DNA from: Auricularia sp. M13
Lineage: Eukaryota > Basidiomycota > Agaricomycetes > Auriculariales > Auriculariaceae
Assembly (NCBI GenBank): GCA_037042915.1
Contig: CM073193.1
Location: forward strand, 3,348,001-3,412,000
Length of the DNA: 64,000 nucleotides
Direction: 5' to 3'
Shown here: piece after piece, positions 10,024 to 20,279 of the stretch
Position numbering within the stretch: the first letter of the stretch is position 1
Layout: the number at the start of each line of letters is the position of its first letter
The notes under the pieces: model-generated
The model's input: the letters and a program-made list of their open reading frames with translations, nothing else
The model's database searches: none
Told to the model about the DNA's origin: nothing
Position numbers and translations under genes: made by a program

Positions 10024-13023
10024 TCAACGCCATGGCGGACGCGACGACGAGTTGCCGCGCAAGCTCAGGTCCATGCTGGCGTCCCCTGCTACCTTGCTCA
10101 TCGGAATCGAGTGTCGGACTGCGCCCAATAGAGACATCCTCTTGACCCGTTTCGGAGATTTTACCGTGGAGGCAAGTAGCACACGTCGCGGGCCAGAATG
10201 AGCGGAAGAGGCGGATGGAGGCGATGGCACGGGCAGCATGCTCGAACGACGACGGCTCTTCTCGCTCCTGACTGGACCAAGACCAGACCGACGGCGACCA
10301 CTGCGGCTAGACTTGAGTTCTCGTGAACTATCCAGCGGTGGAGTATTGTCGTCCACACGTCCGCCGCGCGCTTTGCCTGCCTTGATGCCGTGCTCATCCG
10401 GGGGTGTTGGCAGTAGGTTGAGCCTGTCCTTGAACGGAGATGCCCTGCGAAGAGTCGAGCTCGAAGCCTCGTCGTCTTCGGCAAGGCTGCTCAATGTCGT
10501 GACCCGCTTTGCCTTCAGGTAGTTGGGGTCCATGCGGCTTGAACGCCGCTTGGCAGGTAAAGTCACCGACGACCGAGAGCTGGATCCAAGGCTCGACGTC
10601 GAAAAGCTGTCATCCGTCCTCTCGTCCTCCCACTCGCTGTCTGCTGTCTGGTTAGTCGCCTTCGACGCGTCCGATGCTGTTGCATCCGCCATGGAGATGT
10701 CCGCTGTCGAATTGCCTTCCGTCAGCTTGCCTTCGCCCGCCTCATCCTTCCACCTCAGGGTCTTCTTCTCCTTGCGCACGATCGGAGCAATGCTGACGCG
10801 TGGTGCCACCGATACCCGCTTGCGCAATGGCGACGTGACTAAGCCATGCGAGGTGCGCCGGACCTTTTGTCGCAGTGCTGGCGCAGGTGCACGTGCAGAA
10901 ATGGCGGCGGAATGTCCTGAGAAGGACGACAGAGACGACGATGGTCCAGGCGCAGCGAAGTCGGAGACAGAATGACCGAGCAGAGTCGAGAACGATTGAT
11001 CGTTGGCGCGCGCGACGTGGGCCAGGGAGGACGAGATGGTTTTCGCAGCGTCCTGCCAGTTCTCATTCGGGTCCTCGGCAAGGACATCAGCATCGCGCTG
11101 CCGTCTTGCATCATTAGGTGCAGCGCGCCAGCATACCGACCAAGTTCGTGACGAGCTCTGACTGCTGCGCGACCTTGGTCCGGAGTGCGTCTCTCTCCGC
11201 CTCAGCCTTGAGCTTGTCCAGTTCGGCGCGCTGGGCCTTCGAATCTAGACGAACATTATCCAGGCTAACATCGTCGAGGCGATCCATCTTGCGGTCCGCA
11301 ATGGCACGAAGCAGTCCGTCGAACATGCTGTTGGCGTTGGTCGCCTTCTGCATGGTCTGGCGAAGTGACGAGTCCGGAGCGACAAGTGGCTCGTTGGCGA
11401 CGGCCATGGCTCGCAGAAGACTACGCTCGGCTTTGACGTCGGCCGGAAGGTCGTCGACCGGCCCAGTAGCATCGATTTGGGAAAGCGCAAATTGAGGGCG
11501 TGCAGCTGAGCCTGGGCGACGTTGAGGTTGCCCTCGCATGTACCGGCCGCAATGATGGCGCCACGAACTTGGTCGGCTTTGACCTGCATGTCGGCCTTCG
11601 CGCGTTGCACCTCGGCCTTGGCCTCTGCAGCCTTCCTCTTCGCAATCTCCGCCTCCTGGCCCTGCTTGCCTCCAAGCTTGGCCTTGAGCTCTGCGACCTC
11701 ATCGTTGAGACGCTTGATGGCCTCCACATATTGCGCGACATGGCGGTCCACGTTAATGATGTTGCGCGAGACTTTCGTGCGAATCATCTTCGCTCGGTCT
11801 GCATACTGGAGCGTATTGAGCGTGTCCTCGAAATGCTGGGAAGTTGGTGCAACGCAGACGATCATGACCGTTTTGCAGTTGCCGCCAAGCGAGAACTTGA
11901 GCAGACGCGTGAGTTTGCTGTTGCGATAGGGAATGTGGCGCTTGCGGGTGCCAGACTCGCAGAGCGCATTGATGCAGTTGCCCAGCGCGAGAAGCGACTT
12001 GTTGATGTTCGCTCCCTCGATCATGCGTTGACCCATGTTCTTCGTTGCGCTCGCACGCTCGCTGCCGGCCAGGTCGATGATAGAAAGCGTGGCCATGGTG
12101 CGCAGCTCAGTTGTGCTGGCGGTGCGGGGCGTCTGGGTGACATGGATTTGAAGTACGGCGTGAGAGCGGGAGGACGTCTCATTGGCGTGGGTGGGGGACT
12201 GGGTGCGACGAGCGTTGCCAGCCATGACAATTTCCTTGACTTCGTCGGCATGCTTGGGCGTGAGTTCAGTCAAACCGACGACCTTGACGGTCGTGTCTTC
12301 GCGGATGGCAAGACCGCCCTTGGGGCGGTAAGTCGCATCGTCCGCGAGAAGGTCATGGATCTCTTCGTTGTAGATCTCGAGGAAAGTGACGGCGACGTCG
12401 ACTATCATGTCGTCCTTGCGGTCTTCAATGCGTTGGAAGAGCTCGGCCATGGTCAGGTAGATAATGCCAGGGTCTTGAGCCGTGCCACTGATAGTGTGGG
12501 TCTTTCCGCATCCAGTGGCCTGTGATGATTGTTATTAGTTGAGAACGATGTGGCAGTTGAACCTACAGATACTCACGCCATAAGCAAACACAGTCGCGTT
12601 GAAGCCTTCGAGCAAACCATCAAGCAAAGGCAGGGCTGTGCTTTCAAAGACGTCGACCTGTCTCGCGCTCGGGTCGTAGACGCGGTCGAATATGTAGCGC
12701 CTGTTCTTGGCGCGGCGGGTGCCAGGCGGGAAGTAACCCCTTTGTTCGTAGACTTCGTCGGCCTTGTCGAAGATGAGGACCTTGTCGTCGACGACAGTAA
12801 CGACCTCTTTGAGCGGGGCGTGTCCAATGACGCGCTTTGGCGCCGCGAGGTTGCCGTCGCCCCGGAAACTGGGCTCGAAAGACTCTGGTTCTGGCAGTCG
12901 GTCGTGCTCCCATGCAGTTGGCGGGCGCACGCGCACTGGAAAGCTCTGTGAGCCCATATTGGCGCGTCTATAGCCAGACGGCGAGCACGCACCCGCTATG
13001 GTGATGGAGGCCGAGTCGTCCAT
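10024..13023 (-). CDS. KIP3: Kinesin-8 family motor (Kip3/Klp5/Klp6-like)
   Basis: This is a plus-end-directed motor that shortens microtubules and positions spindle and nuclei. The N-terminal motor begins SITIAVRVRPPTAWE after a short first intron. It has the P-loop ATGCGKTHTISG just after an intron, switch I NETSSRSHAV, switch II IDLAGSERAS and the neck IPYRNSKLTRLLKFSLGG. The kinesin-8 features PGIIYLTMAELFQRI and HVAQYVEAIKRLNDEVAELK are present. A coiled coil follows, then a Ser/Arg-rich basic tail with SVAPRVSIAPIVRKEKKTLRW. Near 11479-11484 the coiled coil changes frame: ALNLR continues as SQIDATGPVDDLPADVKAE only if one base is added. The gene is divergent from dihydroorotase. Confidence 0.9.
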
Positions 13024-13106
13024 GGGAGAAAACGAGTGGTTGGGACGTGTGACAAACAGGTCACAAACAACGCCCTGCGATCACTCTCCCGCTTATGTCA
13101 CGTGCC
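13024..13106. promoter_or_regulatory. Short shared promoter of kinesin-8 and dihydroorotase
   Basis: Only about 80 bases separate the two divergent start codons (13023 minus, 13107 plus; an in-frame ATG also lies at 13095). No clear TATA element was seen. The assignment rests on gene arrangement only. Confidence 0.4.
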
Positions 13107-14343
13107 ATGGCCGCGACCGTCTCAATCCCAGCGCCTGCCGACTTCCACGTCCACCTCAGAGAGGGCAACCTCGCAAAGCTCGTCACACCTCATGTTAGGC
13201 AAGGCGGAATTTCCCTGGCATATGTTATGGTGGGCAGACGCTCCCTCCTTGCTCGACGCCACCGACACCTGGAACAGCCAAATCTCGTCCCTCCTGTAAC
13301 CACGACAGAGCGTGCACTGGCCTATAAAGAGGAGCTAGAACGGATTGACCCCAACGTCACCTATCTAATGACGCTTTATCTGAGTCCCGATCTCTCCCCG
13401 AATGAGATTCGCAAGGCAAAAGCTGCTGGCATCGTCGGTCTGTGCTGCCATCGCCCATGATGCTCGATCTCAAGACCTCCTAGGCGTCAAATCGTATCCC
13501 CGTGGGGTCACTACCAACTCGGATGGCGGTATCGAGTCCTACGAGACGTATTATCCCGTCTTTGAGGCCATGCAAGAAGTCGATATGGTACTCAATCTGC
13601 ATGGGGAAATACCCTCCGACGCTGCCAACGTATGCTGCTTCCTGCGGTTCTCGTCAGGCATCTCACGAGCTGCAGAATATCTGCGTCCTCAACGCCGAAG
13701 CGTCGTTCTTGCCGCATTTGACATCCTTGCACGAGCGCTTCCCCAAGCTTCGCATCGTTCTTGAACACGCTACGACGCGGGCCGCAGTGGAAGCTGTTAA
13801 AGCGCTTGGAGACACAGTCGCTTGCACAATTACAGCTCACCATTTGGCATTGACAGTCGACGACTGGGCAGGACAAGCCTTCCATTTCTGCAAACCAGTT
13901 GCAAAATTCCCCGACGACCGTCTTGCCCTGCGTGAAGTCATAAAACAAGGTATGCTTGCCTTGCTGTATCGCACTCGTTCCATGTCAAGGAGATCTATGT
14001 AGGACATCCTCGCTTCTTCCTGGGCTCAGACTCGGCGCCTCATCCAGCGCACCGCAAGTCCACGAGCTCTCCATCCCAAGCATGCGCAGCTGGCGTGTAT
14101 ACATCGCCCATCCTTCTCCCCTTACTTGCACATATCCTGGAATCTTTCGACGCGCTCGACAAGTTGGAGGGCTTCGCGAGTACATTTGGGCGTGCTTTCT
14201 ACAAGCAACAGGCGGCGACAGACCACGACACGGTCAAATTGCGAAGAGGCCCTGCGCTGGTAGAGATTTCTTTAAGCTCCCATGGAGAAACCGTGGTGCC
14301 CTTCATGGCGGGGCAAGAGCTGGGCTGGTTCATAGAGAAGTAG
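13107..14343 (+). CDS. URA4: Dihydroorotase (homodimeric, PyrC/Ura4 type)
   Basis: This zinc enzyme performs the third step of de novo pyrimidine synthesis, cyclising carbamoyl aspartate to dihydroorotate. Five or more exons join in frame. Metal-site motifs follow in order: DFHVHLREG near the N-terminus, AYVMPNLVPPVTTTERA, GVKSYPRGVTTNSDGG with the lysine that is carboxylated in this family, NLHGE, LEHATTRAAVEAV, ITAHHLALTVDDW and GSDSAPHPAHRK with the catalytic Asp. The C-terminus is FYKQQAATDHDTVKLRR to GWFIEK. The type is the short class II dihydroorotase and not a CAD fusion. The start may be 13095 or 13107. No damage was seen. Confidence 0.94.
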
Positions 14344-14501
14344 TAGATTCAATGCAAGAATACAAAACTGCTGGTGTACAAGACAATTGAGCTCCGGTGT
14401 TTCGGCCCATAAACGCCGCTCCGAACCATAACCTGGGCACTTCGCCGTTCGTAGTGTGCGCCGACCGTCTGCGTCGCCGTACCACGACGCGAAAGGAATC
14501 G

Positions 14502-15817
14502 ATGTCCATCCCAAGCGCGCGCGAGCTCGAGCTCGAGCTCCTTCTTACTCAACGCGATAGCCAGATTGCGGAACTGACGGTGGGTGCTGGTTCTGCCTCA
14601 GCTACCCAAGCTCATACGTTCTCCGTCTACCCCTCTGCACGCGCCGATTTCCATGACACTGGTGTTCCGCGGATAGGACGACCTTGCGGGCCTTCGACTT
14701 CATTTGCAAACGCCGTCTGCCCAACCTCGCAGCGACGAGCCCATTACGCTTCCACAGCCCGTGGTCTCGCTACTCGTCAGCCATCTGCCATCTTCGAGCG
14801 AAAATGCGCCTTCAAAATCCAGTTCTTCGGTAGTGACTGCACTCATGCAGCGCGTGCAGCTGCTCCAGGAAGAAAACGACGAATTATATTTACTCTTACG
14901 ACGGAGCGAGACGGGCAAATTGAAGGAACAGGTTGCTGGCCTTAACCAGACAGTGGAGCGACTAGAAGCCGCGTTGCAAGGTGCGCGCAAGCCGCTGCAC
15001 CGTGTTCGTGACATCGGCGAGCGCTTACACCCCTGGTCGTGTCTTGCAAGATTCACACGGAATCATAAAGTCGCTTTCGTACGTTTCTGCGCGCTCTGTT
15101 CTCCCGTTTTCGGCCATTCAGCTAAAATCTGATAGAACTGAGCTCGACAAATCCTACGCCGCTATGCAAGCGTTGCAGCAGCAGCATAGCTCGGCCACAC
15201 CCACGTCTGCCACTGGAGCCTCACCTGTTGCACCCCGCTCAATGCTACCTCCGGCCGGAAAGCGCACCCCGACAGGGCCCTCAACATACAACGGCTCGTC
15301 GGCGTCCAATAACTCGAAGCCGCTTCCCACTGGACCCCGTGCGCAGAAGCGGCCGCGGCTCTCATCGCCCAACTCTGTCATGCCGCGCGAGCGCGGGCGG
15401 TCACGCGAGCGGGAGCGTGAACGCGATCGAGAGCGCGAACGCGATCGGCCGCCTCACGAGGACGCGAAGGACAGGAAGAGAGAGCGCGAGCGTTCGAGCC
15501 GATCGCGCAGCCCAAGTCAGCGCAAAATGCGCAGGTCACGTTCGCCACCCCGCGGGCCCCGGTCGAACTCGAACGGCGTGAACTCGGCTGACATGCCGCC
15601 TCCGCCTCCGCGGGGACCGGACCTCTGGCCGCCTCCTGCTGACCATGGCGACGGACCGAGTGGAAGTGGTAGGCGGGGCGGGAGGCGTGTGTCGCCTTCG
15701 CCCAACGAGCGCGGGCCAGAGCCAGAACGCGAGCGCCGCAAGCGGTCTGGAGGCCGACGTAGGAATGGGGGAGGGCGTCAAAGGGACCGTGGTCTTGCCG
15801 AGCGTCTGGGATTGTGA
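14502..15817 (+). CDS. Coiled-coil protein with RE/RS-rich tail, possibly WTAP/Mum2-like
   Basis: Five exons can be joined. The start is MSIPSARELELELLLTQRDS. A splice leads to DDLAGLRLHLQTPSAQ, then a long heptad region with VQLLQEENDELYLLLRRSET, GKLKEQVAGLNQTVERLEAA and, after two short introns, SHGIIKSLSTELDKSYAAM. The rest is Ser/Pro-rich, then a tail dominated by alternating Arg-Glu, Arg-Asp and Arg-Ser repeats. The organisation of an N-terminal coiled coil and an RS/RE tail resembles splicing-associated proteins. The EENDEL and SETGKLKE patterns recall WTAP/Mum2 subunits of the m6A methyltransferase, but I cannot confirm this. A generic nuclear coiled-coil protein is the alternative. 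Confidence 0.55.
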
Positions 15818-16129
15818 AGAAATGTGCTTGTCGTTGCTTTGGCTGGTTGCTCTCTGTATCTATGTCGTCGTCGTCACTTCTCACGGTCTTAATCCCGGTT
15901 TGCCTTGTGTATTTTCTCTATCACGGTGTAGCAAAGCTGAACGTGTGTTAGGAGTGGCCGGGAGGCATATGCATGAGTGAATATGTCTACAATACTGATA
16001 CTATACACCATTACATACAACGTGGTTACTACTATGCGGCGGTCTAATGCGGTTCTATCCTAAAGCCCGTGAGGAAATGTACAAGAAATGCTACATGTGA
16101 GAGTCCCATCGTTATTCCGTCGAAAGGCC
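15818..16129. other. Intergenic, no gene seen
   Basis: About 310 AT-richer bases lie downstream of the coiled-coil gene. Nothing beyond likely 3' untranslated sequence was recognised. Confidence 0.5.
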
Positions 16130-16495
16130 TCAGCCGCGGCCGGAGGTGAAGTAGCAATGTAGGGTATCGTGCATTGGCAACGAAATCGAAGTTGCCGGAG
16201 GCGATGAAGGAGGTGAAGGTGAGACGCGGTCGAAGGTGGCCGAGCTCTTTGTCAATTGCGGCGCGTGTGGCGGTGACGGGGAATGCGAAGTGGCGGGCAC
16301 GAACTCTGCGCGGTCGACCCAGGGCTCTCGTTTGTGCTCCATCTCCAGGCGCATGCGGCCAGCTTTGTCGAGCAGCGGCGAGTTGCGGAGCCGCGGGGGT
16401 ATGGGCGGCGACGGGAGAGCGGCAAGGTGGAGATGGAGCATGTGTACGCGAATGGTGAGAGCGAAGGGAGAGGCAACTGGGCAGGTGCGCGACAA
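16130..16495 (-). CDS. Possible small Pro/Ser-rich protein
   Basis: This is a single open frame of 121 codons. The middle (MRLEMEHKREPWVDRAEFVP) is charged and coding-like; the rest is Pro/Ser-rich (SHSPSPPHAP, SPSPPSSPPATS). No family was recognised. The start is uncertain because the first 40 residues look less protein-like. It sits between two unrelated plus-strand genes, and it could be a C-terminal exon or spurious. Confidence 0.3.
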   Translation of the reverse strand: MSRTCPVASPFALTIRVHMLHLHLAALPSPPIPPRLRNSPLLDKAGRMRLEMEHKREPWVDRAEFVPATSHSPSPPHAPQLTKSSATFDRVSPSPPSSPPATSISLPMHDTLHCYFTSGRG

Positions 16496-16715
16496 GCGCT
16501 GCGTATTTAAAGAATTGTCCGGGATTGCAAGAGTCAGCGCCTAGTCAGCGTCTCGGTGCTTCTCGGCCAGGCGGGCTGCGCAGATTCAGAAGCGCACGCC
16601 GCTGAGTCAGCGCCCTGTTCGTCCGAATTTATCGGATGATGCCGCGGCGGGCAGCCTCCTGTCTTTCCTTTCTTGTCCTTCCGCCATTCCTGGAGAATCG
16701 CCCAGCCAGCCAGCC

Positions 16716-18480
16716 ATGTTGACCGTCGCGCTCGCCATTGTACCCCTCGTTCTCCTCTCGGACGCGTTTCCCGCGGGCAGGATGCGCTCCGACCCCTTTG
16801 CCACGCTGGCCGTGCTGCCTCCCACTCTTCTCTCCGCCCCCGACGCGTCCCAGCAGCCTGTTTCAGACCAGCACGCGCCACTGCACGATTCCACCTCAGA
16901 CGCGACGTCTGACCGTAGACCCACCGCAGTCAAGTATGGTTCTGCGTCCAGAGTCGCTCAGGCTACCACAGCCTACGCTATGCCCGACACGCAGCAGAAC
17001 CACCAGCACGCCAGCACCCTCCTGGAGCGCACTTCCCCTATCGTCGCAGCCTACTATCCGGATTGGGGAGCGGATATCCTTCCGCCGGAGCAGGTTGACT
17101 TTGACCGCTTTGATTGGATTGATTTCGGTATGCAAATCATGCACCTGGGCGTCCAGAGACGGCCTAACCTTTCTTTCAGCCTTCGTCATTCCCAATTCTG
17201 CATTCGGCATCGACTTCACGGATTCGCAGTCCAAGGATCTCCTGAGTCGTCTCGTGTCAGCGGCGCACGCGAAGAAAAAGTTCGTCAAACTGAGCATAGG
17301 AGGCTGGGACGGTAGCAAGTGAGATCGCTCCTTCTCATCTCTTGACGTGAACTCATTGTGTTCAGGCATTTCTCGGATGCCGTGTCGACCGAAGCGCACA
17401 GGAACACTTTCGTCAGCAATATTGTCAGCGTATTCAACCAGTTCAACCTGGACGGCATCGACATGTGAGTTGGCTAATCTTCTGGTCGGTTATTTGTCTC
17501 ATTGTCGCGCAGCGATTGGGAGTACCCGGGCGAAATGGGACAAGATGGAAACATCGTCTCGTCTCAAGACACCGCGAACTTCCTAACCTTCCTACAAGTC
17601 CTCCGCGCCACGCTTCCTTCTACTGCTGTCATATCCGCCGCCTGTCAAGTTTGGCCATTCGCGGATGCTAACGGAAATCCTGAGACGGACGCCTCGGCAT
17701 TTTCGTCCGTTCTGGACTGGATTCTCATCATGAACTACGACACGTGGGGGTGTAGGTGATCCTGCTGGCCCATTATCTCTTGCTAAAAGGTTTTATCACA
17801 GCGTCTGCCACTCCGGGTCCGAACGCACCGCTTGCTGACGGATGCCACAATTCCTCTCAGCCCTTTGCGAATGCGCAGGCAGCTGTTACGAGTTGGACAA
17901 AAGCAGGCTTCCCGGCAGCTCAGATCGTCATGGGCATTCCATCTTACGGCTACATCTCGCGGTCAACAGCGACGCACCTTAGTGGACGGCGGCGCAGACA
18001 GGAGAGGAGACGGGAGACGTTCGATGCGCAACACGGCTTCGGTCCTGAACTTGCTGCCCAGAATGCCGCCTTGACACCAGCCAGCGCCCCATTGCAAGGT
18101 CATCAATGACGATGGCGGCTCATCTGGCGGACAAGTGCAATTTCGCGGTCTCGTAGAGCAAGGAGCACTCAAGATCACCATGGACGGCCGCTACGTTGGC
18201 GCGCGCGGATTCAAGCGCGTCTGGGACGAATGCTCCTCGACGGTGAGTGTTGCGAATGCGGTGGACGCAAGGCCGAACTCATATATTGTGAAAGCCCTTC
18301 CTCAGGTCTCAGAAGGCGGGACAGGTCATCACGTACGATGATCCGCATTCTATAAACCTGAAGGCGGCTTTCGCACTCGAGGCCGGGCTATTGGGCGTGA
18401 ACATGTTCGATGCTCACGGCGACACCTCGACGTGGGACCTCATAGATGCCGCGCGATCCGGACTGGGTGTGATTCAATGA
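16716..18480 (+). CDS. GH18 chitinase, secreted, frame disrupted as sequenced
   Basis: This endochitinase-type enzyme hydrolyses beta-1,4-GlcNAc chains. The start gives a signal peptide (MLTVALAIVPLVLLSDAFPA) and a Ser/Thr/Gln-rich linker. The TIM barrel begins SPIVAAYYPDWGADILPPEQ. Exons connect to VIPNSAFGIDFTDSQS, KFVKLSIGGWDGSK and the catalytic DGIDIDWEYPG (DxxDxDxE complete), then ILIMNYDTWG and MGIPSYGYISRS. The last exon gives ITYDDPHSINLKAAFALEAG and ends GLGVIQ. Two places do not join in frame. At 17746-17750 a G run is one base short for TWG to ASATPGPNAPL. Between about 17970 and 18095 the frame changes before INDDGGSSGGQVQF. It could be a recent pseudogene or carry consensus errors. 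Confidence 0.8.
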
Positions 18481-18680
18481 GACGGTGTTCGTGTAGTGAC
18501 TGTGTGTTACTAGTGTAATGTATGCGGTTGAGACGGTGGAACTTTCTCGTCTGAGTGGCGGACCGCTTTTTACCGACGTGGCTCCAACAAGCGTCATAGC
18601 GTCATAGGTGACGCTCCCCCGAGACTTATAAACCCCACCATGCAAAGCAGACCGCTCAAACTCGATTCAAAACCATAGTC

Positions 18681-20142
18681 ATGAACGCCCTTGCAAACCT
18701 CGCGCAGAAGCAGCTTGGAGATGCTCCTACTAGCACGACCAACCGCCCCAACTACAGGTACGTAGCCACAATCCATTTCCTAGATGCAGCTAAACGGAAC
18801 GATGAAGGAATGAGAAAATGAAAGCCTTGGTTTGGCACGGCACGGCCAAGGTCAGCGTGGACGAAGTTCCCATCCCGACTATCACAGACCCTACGGATGT
18901 CATCCTCCGCGTTACTGGCACAACCATCTGCGGTAGTGATCTTCACCTCTACCAGAAAGAGTAAGCACTCCAGTTGATAGACTTCGAGTCACTAAGTTCT
19001 TTTTAGGATTTTGCAGATGCAAGACGGCGACATCCTAGGCCACGAGTTCATGGGTATCGTCGACGAAGTCGGTCTCGAAGTCAAGGACTTCAAGAAGGGC
19101 GACCGCGTCGTCGCGTCTTTTCAAATCAGTTGCGGAAAGTGCAAGAGCTGCCAGCGCGGACTGTCCAGCATGTGCGACACGACCAACAATACGGCGATCG
19201 CTGGTCGTATGTACGGCCAGAAGATGGCGGGCATATTCGGTTATTCGCACTTCAGTACGTCTCGATTCCATGTGCGCATTGCACGCCTAGATGCTAACCG
19301 TTGTCACAGCGGGTGGTTACGCCGGCGGTCAGGCCGAATACGTTCGCGTACCCTTCGCAGACGCGAACTTGCTGAAAATTCCGGAATCCGTGCCCGACGA
19401 GAAAGCACTTTTCTTGTCCGACATCATTCCAACGTCGTACCACGCCGTAAAATGCGCCGAGGTGAAGAAAGGCGACGCTGTCGCAGTTTGGGGTCTTGGA
19501 CCCATCGGACTCCTCGCTGCGCGCTGGTGCCAGTTGGAAGGTGCACGCCGTGTCGTCGCTATAGACAACGTCCCGGAGCGCCTCGAACTGGCGCGCACGA
19601 AGCTTGGCATCGAGGTGATCAACTTCAGTGAAGTGTCGTCCGTCGTGGACCGCCTGCTGGAGATGGAGTCGTATGGCTGGGACTGCTGCATCGATGCTGC
19701 CGCGTTCCGCTACGCGAAGGGCATGCTCCACACCGTGGAACGCGCCGTCGGCCTCGAGACGGACACTTCGGAAATCGCCAACGAATGCCTGCGCGCTGTG
19801 AAGAAATTTGGCACCGTCAGCTTGGTGGCGGACTACGCAGCATTCACCAACCATTTCAACATCGGGAGCCTCATGGAGAAAGGCATCACCTTCCGTGGTA
19901 CGGGTCAAGCGCCGGTGCAGCTCTACTGGAAGGACCTTCTCAAGAAGCTCGAGGACGGCTCATTCGACCCGTCGTTCGTGGTCACGCACCGCTTCGACAT
20001 CTCGGAGTTCAAGGAGCTTTATGCCGCGTTTAACGACAAGAAGGGAGGGATTCTTAAGACCTTTGTGCAGACGAAGCACTCGTCCCCGCCATCGCCTGGA
20101 TTCCCACCGCTAAGCAGTGTGCAGGTGGCTGCCATGCAGTGA
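18681..20142 (+). CDS. Zinc-dependent alcohol dehydrogenase, formaldehyde dehydrogenase-like
   Basis: This is an MDR-superfamily oxidoreductase. Four exons join in frame: [14 protein letters not shown], then [34 protein letters not shown], and [16 protein letters not shown]. The catalytic zinc ligands are the Cys of CGSD and the His-Glu of GHEF. The structural zinc loop [15 protein letters not shown] is complete. The Rossmann motif is [15 protein letters not shown] followed by [14 protein letters not shown]. The insert between [19 protein letters not shown] and the C-terminal half, and the motif [20 protein letters not shown], resemble glutathione-independent formaldehyde dehydrogenases and related fungal MDR proteins. 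The exact substrate cannot be told from the sequence. No damage was seen. Confidence 0.87.
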
Positions 20143-20279
20143 TTCCAATACGCGTGTACTAGTGACCAGACCTTGTAACGAATATAAGAATAATTCGCTT
20201 CGACCTTGCTGAGCACGTCGTATTAAGCACAGCGTGGGGGTCGATTGCCATGAGTGACGGACGATATCGGAAGGCTCCG

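Noticed and set aside
11500-12525. Plus-strand ORF of 341 codons
   Set aside because: It is exactly antisense to the kinesin-8 motor domain, whose conserved motifs prove the minus-strand frame. Long antisense frames are common in GC-rich coding DNA.
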